DNA of 64,000 nucleotides from Nocardioides sp. SYSU D00038. Its GTDB lineage: Bacteria; Actinomycetota; Actinomycetes; Propionibacteriales; Nocardioidaceae. Positions 45,920 through 54,856 of this stretch are shown piece after piece. The notes under the pieces were generated by a model. It worked only from the letters and a program-made list of their open reading frames with translations, was not told where the DNA came from and searched no databases. The stretch is from NCBI RefSeq assembly GCF_016924665.1, contig NZ_JAFFJT010000025.1, forward strand, positions 124,001-188,000, written 5' to 3'. The translations under genes and the position numbers were made by a program. Position 1 is the first letter of the stretch. Each line of letters starts with the position of its first letter.

Positions 45920-47379
45920 GCGACCGCCGCGAGCGCCGCAAGCGTCAGTCGAGCCCCGACCACCTGCGCCGCCGGATCGCCGCCGCCGTCGGCCGGGCGA
46001 TGCCGGCGGTGCTGCTGCTCGGCCTGCTGGCGGTGCTGGTGCCGCTGTCGGCGTCGAGCACCACCGGGGCGATCGCGGCGGTGGGCGTGGCGGCGTTCGT
46101 GTGCGTGCTGGTGATCTTCGGGCTCGAGCGGGTCGGCACGATCATCGTCGTCGGCGCGATGCTGTTCGCCCCGATCTTCGGCGACCGGTTCGCCGCCGGC
46201 GCGCTGACCGCCTCCGACCTGCTGGCCGGCCTCGGCTTCTTCCTGCTCCTGCCGCGGGTGCTCGGCAACAACATCAAGCTCCCCCTGCTCTACGGCTGCG
46301 GGCTGGTGATCCTGTTCGGGATGAGCGTGCTGGCCTCGGCGGCCCAGGACGAGTTCCTGTTCAGCGCGCTGCGGATCGCCCGCCTCGCGCTGGCGCTGGC
46401 GATCATCCCGATCCTGTTCATGGCCTGGCGCCCCAGCCAGAAGCTGATCACCGTGATGGCGTGGGCCTACGTCATCGGCCACACCATCAGCTTCGCCTAC
46501 GGCTTCGTGGGCCCCGGCGGCCGCGTCGGCAGCCGGCTCATCGGCATGTCGACCCACCCCAACGCGTTCGCGGTGTGCAGCCTGTTCGCGCTTGCGATGA
46601 TCTACTACCTCGACTCCCAGAGCACCGGCTGGCGGCGTACGGCGGTGTGGGGGCTCGGCGCGATCCACCTGGCCGGGCTGGGGCTCAGCGGCAGCCGCGG
46701 CGCCCTGCTGGCGCTGATCGGGATGATCCTGGTCGCGGCGCTGCTGGAGAAGTCGTCGAGGCTGATCTACACGCTGATCACCTCGACCACCGTGCTGGCC
46801 GTGCTGGCGCCCTACATCCTGGTGCGCCTCGACCCCGACTCCGCGCCCAACCGGTTGCTCAACCCCTCGGGGAGCGCGTCGGCGTCCGGCTCCGACAACT
46901 ACCGCAGCGACCTGCTGTCGCGCGGCTGGGACGCCTTCCTCTCCAACCCGATCCTGGGCGACGGCTACGCGGGCGTCTACACGTTCTACTACCACAACGT
47001 CTACCTGCAGATCCTGGTCGCGGCCGGCATCTTCGGCTTCATCGGCTTCCTGATGATCCTGTGGACCGGCGTGCGGCCGCTCTTCGACGCCGGGCCCACC
47101 CACCGGCTCGCCTACGGCCCGCTGGGCTACTTCGCCGCGCTCTTCTTCCTCAACACGATCTGGGACCGGTTCGCCTGGCTGCCGATCTCGCTGGTGATGG
47201 CCGCCCACATGCTCGAGCGCGAGCGGGCGAGGGAGCGCGAGGCCGAACGGCGGCCGCGGCACTCCTCGCCGTACCTGGTGCCCCACCGGCCGGGCGCCGA
47301 CCGCACCACCCCGGCCCCGGACGGCACGCCGCCCGCCGCGACGGTGACGAAGGTCAGCGAGCCCGCGACCGGGAGGTGA
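45916..47379 (+). CDS. O-antigen ligase/polymerase-like membrane protein (Wzy-type)
   Basis: A 487-residue protein with about ten to twelve hydrophobic segments and the O-antigen ligase family region: MSTHPNAFAVCSLFALAMIY, GLGLSGSRGALLALIGMILV, and an extracellular loop with NYRSDLLSRGWDAFLSNPIL followed by YYHNVYLQILVAAGIFGF. It would polymerise lipid-linked repeat units outside the membrane. Coupled to the FkbM gene by a GTGA overlap. Its 3' end overlaps the convergent glycosyltransferase gene by 26 bp. Confidence 0.88.
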   Translation: MSDRRERRKRQSSPDHLRRRIAAAVGRAMPAVLLLGLLAVLVPLSASSTTGAIAAVGVAAFVCVLVIFGLERVGTIIVVGAMLFAPIFGDRFAAGALTASDLLAGLGFFLLLPRVLGNNIKLPLLYGCGLVILFGMSVLASAAQDEFLFSALRIARLALALAIIPILFMAWRPSQKLITVMAWAYVIGHTISFAYGFVGPGGRVGSRLIGMSTHPNAFAVCSLFALAMIYYLDSQSTGWRRTAVWGLGAIHLAGLGLSGSRGALLALIGMILVAALLEKSSRLIYTLITSTTVLAVLAPYILVRLDPDSAPNRLLNPSGSASASGSDNYRSDLLSRGWDAFLSNPILGDGYAGVYTFYYHNVYLQILVAAGIFGFIGFLMILWTGVRPLFDAGPTHRLAYGPLGYFAALFFLNTIWDRFAWLPISLVMAAHMLERERAREREAERRPRHSSPYLVPHRPGADRTTPAPDGTPPAATVTKVSEPATGR

Positions 47380-48373
47380 TCACCCGGCCGGCGACCGCGC
47401 GCAGCACCGTGCGCAGTCGGCCCTGCGGCACCAGGCGGCGCACGGTCCGGGCCAGGCGGCCGTTGGTGCGCACCAGCCCGAGCTCCAGCCCGCGCTGCAG
47501 GGCGACGTCGCGCTCCACGACGGCAGGGTGCCGCAGCGGGAAGGTGATCGGCTCGGCCGCCGGCATCACCCGCTCCGACTGGGTGTGGGTGGCCTCGTCG
47601 CCGAAGCCGGCGTTGTGCACCACGTTGGTGGCGGGGGCCACCGCGAGCGCCCCGCAGACCACCTGGCTGAGGAACCAGTGGCTGTCCCAGCCGAACTCCT
47701 GGCCGCGCGAGCGCGCCACCTCGGCGAAGTAGCGCCCCGCCGCGCGGGTGGCGAGCGCGCCCGGTGCCGGCTCGGTGGACGCGACCCGCAGCGGCGCACC
47801 GGGGTCCGCCTGCCCCGGCCGCAGCGTCTGCCAGTCGCGCGGGAACATCGCCCGGTGCCGCTGCCAGGCCCGCGCCCAGGTGGCCCAGCCCCAGGTGATC
47901 GAGAACGTCGTCAGGCCGTAGCTGGCGTCGCCGAACGACTCCGGGTCGACCTCGAAGAGGGTCCCGGAGACCATCATGAACCGCTCGTCGTCGGCGTAGC
48001 GGTCGAGCAGCTCGGCGGCGTAGGGGAAGAACGACGGGTCGGGCACGCAGTCGTCCTCGAGCACGACCGCGGCCGGCACCTGGCCGAAGACCCAGTCGAG
48101 GCCGCGCTCGACGTTCTGCTCGCAGCCCAGGTTGGTCTCGCTCCACCGGGTGTGCACGGTGCAGGGCCAGTCGACCTGCTCGGCCACGACGCGCCGTACG
48201 TCGGCGCAGCGGGCGGCGTCGTCGGGCCGGTCCGGCCGGGGGCCGTCGCCGATCACGAAGAGGTCGGCCGGCGCCGCGGCCCGCACCGCGTCGAGCACGC
48301 GGGTCACGAGGTCGGGGCGGTTGAAGCAGACGAGGGCGACCGGCGGGGTCGCCGGTGCGGGTGGCTGCGACAT
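47354..48373 (-). CDS. GT-A glycosyltransferase (GT2-like)
   Basis: A 339-residue protein: VALVCFNRPDLVTRVLDAVR at the N-terminus, AAVVLEDDCVPDPSFFPYAA containing the EDD metal/nucleotide motif, and SITWGWATWARAWQRHRAMF with HNAGFGDEATHT later. This pattern occurs in sugar-nucleotide transferases of surface-polysaccharide loci. ATG 48373 lies 8 nt from a TAGGGT -10 box. It is divergent from the third FkbM gene and overlaps the wzy-like gene tail to tail. Confidence 0.75.
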   Translation of the reverse strand: MSQPPAPATPPVALVCFNRPDLVTRVLDAVRAAAPADLFVIGDGPRPDRPDDAARCADVRRVVAEQVDWPCTVHTRWSETNLGCEQNVERGLDWVFGQVPAAVVLEDDCVPDPSFFPYAAELLDRYADDERFMMVSGTLFEVDPESFGDASYGLTTFSITWGWATWARAWQRHRAMFPRDWQTLRPGQADPGAPLRVASTEPAPGALATRAAGRYFAEVARSRGQEFGWDSHWFLSQVVCGALAVAPATNVVHNAGFGDEATHTQSERVMPAAEPITFPLRHPAVVERDVALQRGLELGLVRTNGRLARTVRRLVPQGRLRTVLRAVAGRVITSRSRAR

Positions 48374-48381
48374 CGCGAGGA

Positions 48382-48450
48382 ACCCTAGCCGACCTGGCCC
48401 GCCCGCCGTGCGCGGATCTGCGTTCGCGGACGGCCGGCGAGCACTAGGGT
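48382..48450. promoter_or_regulatory. Divergent leaderless promoters (GT2-like / third FkbM)
   Basis: The reverse -10 TAGGGT (48382-48387) lies 8 nt from ATG 48373. The forward -10 TAGGGT (48445-48450) lies 6 nt from GTG 48457. Confidence 0.55.
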
Positions 48451-48456
48451 TCTGCC

Positions 48457-49347
48457 GTGCCCCCTCACAACCCCGATCGCCTGTACCGCGGCCCCGTCGG
48501 CGTCGTGCTCGAGCCCGCCGTCCGGGTGCTCCGCGGCCACGGGCTCGCCCAGCACAAGGCGGTCTGGTGGGCCCACCGGGCGGTGTGGCGCCTGACCCGC
48601 AGCAACCGGGTGCGGATCGACGGCTTCGACCTCGAGACCGACCTGCACGACTCGCTCCAGCTGGCCCGCGGCGCGTACGAGGTCGCCGAGACCGCCTGGT
48701 ACAAGGCGCACGTCGGCCCCGGCGACACCGTGGTCGAGCTGGGCGCCAACATCGGCTACTTCACCTGCGTGTTCGCGCGCTCGGTCGGCCCGACCGGGCG
48801 CGTCGTGGCCTACGAGCCCGACCCGCGGCTGCGCGAGATCGCGACCCGCAACCTGGAGAGCCACGGCTTCGGGGGCTGGAGCGAGGTGCGGCCCTCCGCG
48901 GTCTCCGACGGTCCCGGCCGCGCGACGTTCTACCGGGCGGGGCGCAACTACGGCAACAACAGCCTGTTCCGCGACCGCGCCGACGCGATCGGCGGCAGCA
49001 CCTTCGAGGTCGACCTGGTCACCCTCGACGACGACCTCGCCGACCTGCCCGACCGGATCGACTTCGTGAAGATGGACATCCAGGGCGCCGAGTCGCACGC
49101 GCTGTCGGGCATGGACAAGATCCTGGCCGACCGCCCGCCCCGGCTGATGCTGCTGGAGTTCTGGCCGCACGGCCTCGACGCCCTCGGCCGCCCGCCGCGC
49201 CAGATGCTCGATCAGCTCGCCGACGCCGGCTACACCGTCAGGGAGATGGGCCGGCCCGACCCCGTCGACCCCGACGCCCTCCTCGCCCGCCTCACCCCGG
49301 AGAGCCGGATGTGGACCAACCTGGAGTGCCACCACCGCGACGCCTGA
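48457..49347 (+). CDS. FkbM-family methyltransferase (third of three)
   Basis: A 296-residue protein: VVELGANIGYFTCVFARSVG (SAM motif I), VVAYEPDPRLREIATRNLES, and DRIDFVKMDIQGAESHALSG, the full FkbM KxDxQGAE signature. It is more canonical than the copies at 39.7 and 45.0 kb. GTG 48457 is leaderless (TAGGGT, 6 nt). It probably methylates a different glycan position from the other two (inference). Confidence 0.88.
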   Translation: MPPHNPDRLYRGPVGVVLEPAVRVLRGHGLAQHKAVWWAHRAVWRLTRSNRVRIDGFDLETDLHDSLQLARGAYEVAETAWYKAHVGPGDTVVELGANIGYFTCVFARSVGPTGRVVAYEPDPRLREIATRNLESHGFGGWSEVRPSAVSDGPGRATFYRAGRNYGNNSLFRDRADAIGGSTFEVDLVTLDDDLADLPDRIDFVKMDIQGAESHALSGMDKILADRPPRLMLLEFWPHGLDALGRPPRQMLDQLADAGYTVREMGRPDPVDPDALLARLTPESRMWTNLECHHRDA

Positions 49348-49486
49348 CCTGCCGCCCCCGCCGCTGGTTGAGGAGGGACGGAGTCCCGTCTCGAAACCCA
49401 GTGGGCCGAACGCCCTCCCCCGCCGCTGGTTGAGGAAAGACGAAGTCCCGTCTCGAAACCCAGCGGGCCGAACGCCCTCCCGTGCG

Positions 49487-49776
49487 TGGCGACTCGTCGG
49501 ACGGGACTCGGGCGGGTGCCGACTCGCTGTCGTGTGATCCGGGCGGGTGGTGACTGTGGTGTGGATGGGTGCGGGGTGCCGCGCGTGGTGGGCACTGCGG
49601 CTGCTGCGCACCGGACGTCGTTCGGCACTCGTTGCCGTGTCGCCGGACGCTGCCCTGCCGTCCCCGGCCACCGCTTCGGCGCCACGCCGCCGTCTACGTG
49701 CCGAACGACGCCCGTCGCTCCGCCGCCTCCGTGCCGGCGGCGCGGCATCCCGGCGTGAGGACGGGCGCGTCCCGGT
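49487..49776 (+). repeat. Long repeat module, copy 6
   Basis: About 290 bp with the landmark CGTTCGGCACTCGTTGCCGT. It differs from block 2 copies mainly at the left end (GGCGACTCGTCGGACGGGAC), so blocks 2 and 5 form sub-families. Confidence 0.8.
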
Positions 49777-49840
49777 GGTCGAGCAGCGAGCGCCAGCGAG
49801 CGTCGTCGAGACCCCGTGAGCCGGACACCGTCCCGTGCGT

Positions 49841-50130
49841 GGCGACTCGCCGGACGGGACTCGGGCGGGTGCCGACTCTCTGTCGTGTGACCCGGGCGGG
49901 TGGTGACTGTGGGTGGGGGTGGGTGCGGGGTGCCGCGCATGGGGCACTGCGGCTGCTGCGCACCGGACGTCGTTCGGCACTCGTTGCCGTGTCGCCGGAC
50001 GCTGCCCTGCCGTCCCCCGGCCACCGCTTCGGCGCCACGCCGCCGTCTACGTGCCGAACGCCGCCCGTCGCTCCGCCGCCTCCGTGCCCGGCGGCGCGGC
50101 AGCCCGGCGTGCGGACGGGCGCGTCCCGGT
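49841..50130 (+). repeat. Long repeat module, copy 7
   Basis: A direct repeat of copy 6, 354 bp downstream, ending in the same GGTCGAGCAGCGAGCG hairpin module. Confidence 0.8.
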
Positions 50131-50194
50131 GGTCGAGCAGCGAGCGCCAGCGAGCGTCGTTGAGACCCCGTGAGCCGGACACCGTCCCGTGCGT

Positions 50195-50328
50195 GGCGAC
50201 TCGCCGGACGGGACTCGGGCGGGTGCCGACTCGCTGTCGTGTGATCCGGGCGGGTGGTGACTGTGGGTGGGGGTGGGTGCGGGGTGCCGCGCGTTGTGGG
50301 GCACTGCGGCTGCTGCGCGGCGGGTGGT
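50195..50328 (+). repeat. Long repeat module, copy 8 (3'-truncated)
   Basis: Matches copies 6 and 7 up to CTGCGGCTGCTGCGC, where a hairpin module replaces the second half. The junction suggests recombination or deletion between modules. Confidence 0.75.
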
Positions 50329-50958
50329 GGTCGAGCAGCGAGCGCCAGCGAGCGTCGTCGAGACCCGGTGAGCCAAGAGCCCTCCCGTCCCCACCGAAGG
50401 GCGTTCGGCCGTCTGGGGTCTCGACGGACGCTCCTCGCTGGGGCTCGTCGCTGCTCGACCACCGGCGCGGGCGGTGGTCGAGGTGCGAAGGCCGCCAGGC
50501 CTGAGCCTCGAGACCCGGTGAGCCAAGAGCTCTCCGTCCCCACCGGGAGCGTTCGGCCGGCGGGGGTTTCGAGGCTCGCTCCGCTCGCACCTCAACCAGC
50601 GCCGCTGGTCGAGGTGCGAAGGCCGCCAGGCCTGAGCCTCGAGACCCGGTGAGACGGAGGCCCTCCCGCCCCCGCCGGAGGGCGTTCGGCCGGCGGGGGT
50701 TTCGAGGCTCGCTTCGCTCGCACCTCAACCAGCGCGGGGCACCGGAGGCGTTCTGCCGTCTGAGGTCTCGACGGACGCTCCTCGCCGGGGCTCGTCGCTG
50801 CTCGACCACCGGCGCGTGCGGTGGTCGAGGTGCGACGGCCGCCAGGCCTGAGCCTCGAGACCAGGTGAGACGAACGCCCTCCCGTTCCTACCGGAGGGCG
50901 GTCGGCCGAGACAGTCGCCAGCGCGACTTCCTCAACCGGCGTCGAGCGAGGCGCAGCG

Positions 50959-51630
50959 CTACGGCTTGGTGGCCTCGACCGACATCTGGCCGCTGCCCTC
51001 GTTCATCCGGCTGTCGAGGCCGCGGAGGGCGGGGTGGTCGCTCTCGCCCATGCCGCAGTAGGTCACCTTGGTGAAGCCGACGGCCTCGAGCTCGGCCTTG
51101 ATGGTCTCGAAGTCGAAGATGTAGCCGTCGTTGTGGCCGAAGAAGCCGATGGTGATCCGGAGCAGGTCGAGGGGGTGCTCGACGGGGATGCCGATGCTGC
51201 GGTAGACGTCGGCGAGGTCGCTCTTGACGGCCGCCTGGCCCTGCAGGTAGAGGTCCACGTGCTTGCGGATGTCGGGGGTGACCAGGCGCAGCACGCCCCC
51301 CGGCTGGAGCGTGCGGAACGCCTCGCGGAACACGTGGCGGCCGGCCTCGAGGGGCACGTGCTCGATCATGTTGTCGGCGAAGATGTGCTGGCAGGCGGCG
51401 TCCTCGAACGGCCACGGGGCGGTGGCGTCCATCCAGTAGCGCGCGCGGGGGTTGACGTTGGTGGTCAGCCAGCCCGGGCGCTTGCCGGTGCCGCCGATCT
51501 CCAGGTTGATCGGTCGCTTCGCCCGCTCGAACGCCCGCGCGCCCCGCCACTTGGCGAGGGGGGTGTTGACGGTGCTGACGACCTTGTGGACCCGCGGGTC
51601 CCCGCGGAGGGCCTGGAGTCGGGGATGCAC
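50959..51630 (-). CDS. SAM-dependent methyltransferase (type 11-like)
   Basis: A 223-residue protein: KRPINLEIGGTGKRPGWLTT, FEDAACQHIFADNMIEHVPL and REAFRTLQPGGVLRLVTPDI, which are motif I to post-II of class I methyltransferases often seen in polysaccharide clusters. GTG 51630 lies 7 nt from a TAGCCT -10 box. It lies 26 bp downstream of the sulfotransferase, on the same strand. Substrate unknown. Confidence 0.78.
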   Translation of the reverse strand: MHPRLQALRGDPRVHKVVSTVNTPLAKWRGARAFERAKRPINLEIGGTGKRPGWLTTNVNPRARYWMDATAPWPFEDAACQHIFADNMIEHVPLEAGRHVFREAFRTLQPGGVLRLVTPDIRKHVDLYLQGQAAVKSDLADVYRSIGIPVEHPLDLLRITIGFFGHNDGYIFDFETIKAELEAVGFTKVTYCGMGESDHPALRGLDSRMNEGSGQMSVEATKP

Positions 51631-51637
51631 GACCCGG

Positions 51638-51643
51638 AGGCTA
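51638..51643 (-). promoter_or_regulatory. -10 box TAGCCT of leaderless methyltransferase gene
   Basis: Reverse-strand TAGCCT, CCGGGTC (7 nt), then GTG 51630. Confidence 0.5.
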
Positions 51644-51646
51644 CTA

Positions 51647-51668
51647 CCCCCGGACCTCAGGCCGGGGG
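51647..51668 (-). terminator. Hairpin spanning the sulfotransferase stop codon
   Basis: CCCCCGG (51647-51653) and CCGGGGG (51662-51668) enclose the TGA at 51657-51659. It may terminate the sulfotransferase transcript before the methyltransferase promoter. Confidence 0.4.
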
Positions 51669-52529
51669 ATAACCCAGACGTTCGACGAGTCCGGGCACCG
51701 CCTCGGCCACCGCGGCGTGGTGCTCGGGGCCGAACAGCTCCCGGTAGGTCTTGCGGTCCACGCGGTAGTGACCCTTCTCGGCGTCGCCGTGGGCGGCGAT
51801 GTCCTTGGCCTGCAGCTGCTCGCGCGAGCACTCCCGGATCACCTGGTCGAGCTCGGCGCCGGCCAGCCCGATCTCGCAGTGGTCGAGGATCTGCCGGATC
51901 GCGGTCGCCTCGTCGGCGCCGACCTCCTCGAGCTTGAGCTTGAGCACCTCGGGGCGGACGACGTCCGACCACGTGGCCATCTCGCGCAGGCGGGTGGTGG
52001 CCGCGCCGACGGCGTAGAGCAGGCCCTCGTCGAGGGGCAGCTCGCGCATGATCCGGCGACCCTCCTCGATCTCGGGGACCTGGGTGTCGCGGTGGTTGCC
52101 GATCGAGGAGAAGTAGCCCGACACCACGATGTCGCGCGGGTCGCGGAACATGTAGACCACCCGGTGGGGGTGCCGGTGCGGGATGCGGAGGTACTCGTCG
52201 TAGGAGACGTAGAGCCCCGGCACGAACGACGCCAGCGGGAACCCGCGCTCGGGGTGGGACTGGAAGTCGAGCTGGGGCACCGTGAACAGCCGGGTCTCGC
52301 GGCGCACGAGCGGGTGGTCGAAGAGCGCCTTGACCCACTGGCTGCCGGCCTTGGGCGAGGAGGCGGCGTAGATGTTCGCGATCTCGGGCAGCCGGCCACG
52401 GGCCTCAAGGAGGCGGCCGCGTACCTTGGCGGCCTGGTAGGCGCCGCGCTTGAGCTGGTTGCGCGCCGGGTCCCACTGCACGGCACGGGTCGCCCACATC
52501 CGGGCCCGGGTTCCGACGGCGGATGCCAC
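51657..52529 (-). CDS. PAPS-dependent sulfotransferase
   Basis: A 290-residue cytosolic sulfotransferase-fold protein. The 5'-phosphosulfate loop is IYAASSPKAGSQWVKALFDH (PKxGxxW type) and the 3'-phosphate motif is RVVYMFRDPRDIVVSGYFSS (RDPRD..SG). It transfers sulfate from PAPS, most likely to a polysaccharide precursor or lipid-linked intermediate. GTG 52529 has AGGAG 4-5 nt upstream. CysD, CysN and the APS kinase fusion in the same locus could supply PAPS. It is divergent from the flippase gene. Confidence 0.85.
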   Translation of the reverse strand: MASAVGTRARMWATRAVQWDPARNQLKRGAYQAAKVRGRLLEARGRLPEIANIYAASSPKAGSQWVKALFDHPLVRRETRLFTVPQLDFQSHPERGFPLASFVPGLYVSYDEYLRIPHRHPHRVVYMFRDPRDIVVSGYFSSIGNHRDTQVPEIEEGRRIMRELPLDEGLLYAVGAATTRLREMATWSDVVRPEVLKLKLEEVGADEATAIRQILDHCEIGLAGAELDQVIRECSREQLQAKDIAAHGDAEKGHYRVDRKTYRELFGPEHHAAVAEAVPGLVERLGYPPA

Positions 52530-52623
52530 ACTTCTCCTGACGTAGTGGTGGGCGGCCCGGTCCGACGGGCCTCGAGGCTCGCCACAGACTAGTGGGCCGA
52601 CGCCCCTCGGATGGCCAGGACTC

Positions 52624-53889
52624 GTGAACGACAACTCCTCCTCGGCGCGCAAGCGCCTGAGCCTGATGACGCTCGACCAGATCGTGGCCGGGGCGTCCAA
52701 CGTGCTCACCGCGCTGCTCGCCGCGCAGCTGCTCGACGTCGGGTCGTTCGGCCTGTTCGCGCTGATCTTCCTGATCTACGCCGTCGCGCAGGGCGTGCAC
52801 CGGGCGCTGGTCGGCGACCCGCTGCTGGTCCACCCCGAGGAGGCCGACGAGCGCCCCGGCTCGCCGCTCGGCACCGGCCTGGCGGTCGGGGTGCTGATGG
52901 CCGTCGTCCTGCTGCTGCTCGGGCTGCTCAGCCGGCAGGTGTGGGAGCCGCCGTTCGGCAACTCGCTCATGATCCTGGCCGCCTGCCTGCCGCTGCTGGC
53001 GCTGCAGGACCTCGGCCGCTACCTCGGCATCGCCACCCACCGCCCCGGCACCGCGCTGCGCCTCGACGTCACGTGGCTGGTGCTCATGCTGGTGCCGGTC
53101 GGCTTCCTGGTCGCCACCGACTCCGCCACCCTCGAGCGGCTGGTGCTCTCGTGGGCGGGCTCGGGCGCGGTCGCCGGACTGCTCGTCGTGCCGACCGTGG
53201 TGCGGGCGGGCCTCCGCCTCGACACCACCTGGGTGCGCACCACCTGGTCGATCTCGTGGCGCTACCTGTCCACCTACGCGCTCACGCAGGGCAGCGCACT
53301 CGGTGCCGCGCTCGCGGTGGGCACCATCGCCGGCTCGGCCGCGCTCGGCGGCGTGCGCGGCGCGCTGCTGGTGATCCGCCCCTACGGCGCGGTGCAGACT
53401 GCCGCGATGGCCTCCGGCATCGCGGAGGTCTCGCGCTCCGACGGCGCCCGGCCGACGCTGCGCCGCCACGAGCGGCGTACGACGTTCGCCGCGACCGGTG
53501 CGGCGCTGCTGATGAGCGTGGTGCTGCTCGGCGTGCCCGACGCGGTCGGGCGGGTGGTGCTCGGCGAGACCTGGGACGCCACCGACCCGCTGCTGCTGGC
53601 GGCCTCGGCCCAGCTGCTGCTGCAGAGCCTGGCCGCCGGTCCGCGCGCCGTGATGCTGGGCCTCAAGGAGGTCCGCACCGCGCTGCGCATCGACGTCGCC
53701 TCCACGATCGCGATGATGGTCTTCGGCATCGCCGGCACCGTGCTGGACGGCGCCGAGGGCGGGATGTGGGGCTTCGCGCTGTCGCAGGCCTGCTCGGCCC
53801 TGGCCTGGCGGATCGTGCTCGCCCGGCGGCAGGCCGTGGCGCCCGAGGAGGTTCCCGTGACCACGCTGGACGGTTCGGCGCACGCGTAG
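52624..53889 (+). CDS. Polysaccharide flippase-like membrane protein (Wzx/MATE-like)
   Basis: A 421-residue protein with about 12 hydrophobic segments spread over its length, starting SLMTLDQIVAGASNVLTALL and including TGLAVGVLMAVVLLLLGLLS, LAASAQLLLQSLAAG and MVFGIAGTVLDGAEGGMWGF. Length and topology fit the oligosaccharide flippase superfamily, although sequence signatures are weak. It would move lipid-linked repeat units across the membrane. It is the only such candidate in the window, which supports the assignment. Confidence 0.72.
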   Translation: MNDNSSSARKRLSLMTLDQIVAGASNVLTALLAAQLLDVGSFGLFALIFLIYAVAQGVHRALVGDPLLVHPEEADERPGSPLGTGLAVGVLMAVVLLLLGLLSRQVWEPPFGNSLMILAACLPLLALQDLGRYLGIATHRPGTALRLDVTWLVLMLVPVGFLVATDSATLERLVLSWAGSGAVAGLLVVPTVVRAGLRLDTTWVRTTWSISWRYLSTYALTQGSALGAALAVGTIAGSAALGGVRGALLVIRPYGAVQTAAMASGIAEVSRSDGARPTLRRHERRTTFAATGAALLMSVVLLGVPDAVGRVVLGETWDATDPLLLAASAQLLLQSLAAGPRAVMLGLKEVRTALRIDVASTIAMMVFGIAGTVLDGAEGGMWGFALSQACSALAWRIVLARRQAVAPEEVPVTTLDGSAHA

Positions 53890-53902
53890 GCCCGGCGGTT
53901 GC

Positions 53903-53908
53903 TACTTT
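53903..53908 (+). promoter_or_regulatory. -10 box TACTTT of leaderless TylF-like gene
   Basis: TACTTT, TCTCCC (6 nt), then GTG 53915. Confidence 0.55.
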
Positions 53909-53914
53909 TCTCCC

Positions 53915-54775
53915 GTGCCGCAGACCGAGAGCCTGACCGACACCGTCAGGGACCGCTACCTGGACCTCATGAAGCGCAGCCTGACGGGCGCCCTCACCGA
54001 GGACAACGACTCGATCCTGGGCGGGGTCCGCACCGCGGGCAGCACCCGCCTGGTGAAGCGGGTCGCCGACGTCGTGGGGCGGGCCGCGGGCCGCTTCAAC
54101 CTGGAGATCGCCGTCAAGAAGCCGTACGACGAGCAGCAGCGCCAGCTCGGCCAGGACTGGCCGGCGCGCGCGGAGTCGATGATCGGCCTCGCCCGGATGG
54201 ACAACATCCAGCAGTGCATCGCGCAGATCGTCGCCGACGACGTGCCGGGTGACCTGATCGAGACCGGCGTGTGGCGCGGCGGCGCCTGCATCTTCATGAA
54301 GGCCAACCTGGTCGCGTGGGGCGAGACCGGCCGCACGGTCTGGGTCGCCGACTCCTTCCAGGGCCTGCCGCCGCCGGACGCCGCCCGGTTCCCGGCCGAC
54401 ACCGGCGACAAGCTGCACACGATGGGCGGCCTGAGCGTCGGCGAGCAGCAGGTGCGCCACAACTTCGAGCGCTACCAGCTCCTCGACGACGACGTGAAGT
54501 TCCTGGTCGGCTGGTTCAAGGACACCCTGCCCACCGCGCCGGTCGAGAAGCTGGCGTTGATGCGGCTCGACGGCGACATGTACGAGTCGACCATCCAGGC
54601 GATCGAGGCGCTCTACCCCAAGCTGTCGCCCGGCGGCTTCTGCATCATCGACGACTTCGGCAGCCACGCCTCCCAGGCCGGGCAGGCGATCCACGACTAC
54701 CGCAAGCAGCACGGCATCACCGAGGAGATCATCCAGATCGACAACTTCGGCGCCTACTGGCGCAAGGCGCTCTGA
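53915..54775 (+). CDS. TylF/macrocin-type O-methyltransferase
   Basis: A 286-residue protein of the TylF family: ESMIGLARMDNIQQCIAQIV, DVPGDLIETGVWRGGACIFM (SAM motif I), VWVADSFQGLPPPDAARFPA, and LMRLDGDMYESTIQAIEALY followed by GGFCIIDDFGSHASQAGQAI. The metal-binding DGD and DDFG aspartates are present. Family members O-methylate deoxysugars such as those of macrolides, which fits the rhamnose or GDP-deoxysugar made here (inference). The gene ends at a perfect shared terminator. Confidence 0.9.
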   Translation: MPQTESLTDTVRDRYLDLMKRSLTGALTEDNDSILGGVRTAGSTRLVKRVADVVGRAAGRFNLEIAVKKPYDEQQRQLGQDWPARAESMIGLARMDNIQQCIAQIVADDVPGDLIETGVWRGGACIFMKANLVAWGETGRTVWVADSFQGLPPPDAARFPADTGDKLHTMGGLSVGEQQVRHNFERYQLLDDDVKFLVGWFKDTLPTAPVEKLALMRLDGDMYESTIQAIEALYPKLSPGGFCIIDDFGSHASQAGQAIHDYRKQHGITEEIIQIDNFGAYWRKAL

Positions 54776-54793
54776 CGCCGCCACCGGTCACCG

Positions 54794-54829
54794 CGACGGC
54801 CCCCGACCCTGCCGGGTCGGGGGCCGTCG
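54794..54829. terminator. Bidirectional terminator with perfect 16-bp stem
   Basis: CGACGGCCCCCGACCC (54794-54809), loop TGCC, GGGTCGGGGGCCGTCG (54814-54829). It lies between the convergent TylF-like and acyltransferase genes. Confidence 0.9.
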
Positions 54830-54856
54830 TAGGTGTGGGGTGGACTGGCGCGGCGA

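Larger units (their letters stand above)
49355..50955. repeat. Repeat block 5: largest block, three long modules and many hairpins
   Basis: A 1.6-kb convergent gap without a gene. It opens with two GGTT...AACC hairpins (49366-49398 stem GGGAC-GGA-GTCCC; about 49430-49460), followed by three direct copies of the long module, the third truncated. A series of hairpins ends it (50476-50515, 50565-50597, 50607-50646, 50698-50730, 50823-50862 and 50908-50937, the last with AGTCGC-CAGC-GCGACT). Confidence 0.88.

Noticed and set aside
49430..50960. Possible insertion sequence in repeat block 5
   Set aside because: No transposase-like frame with a DDE or HUH motif and no terminal inverted repeats or target duplications were seen.
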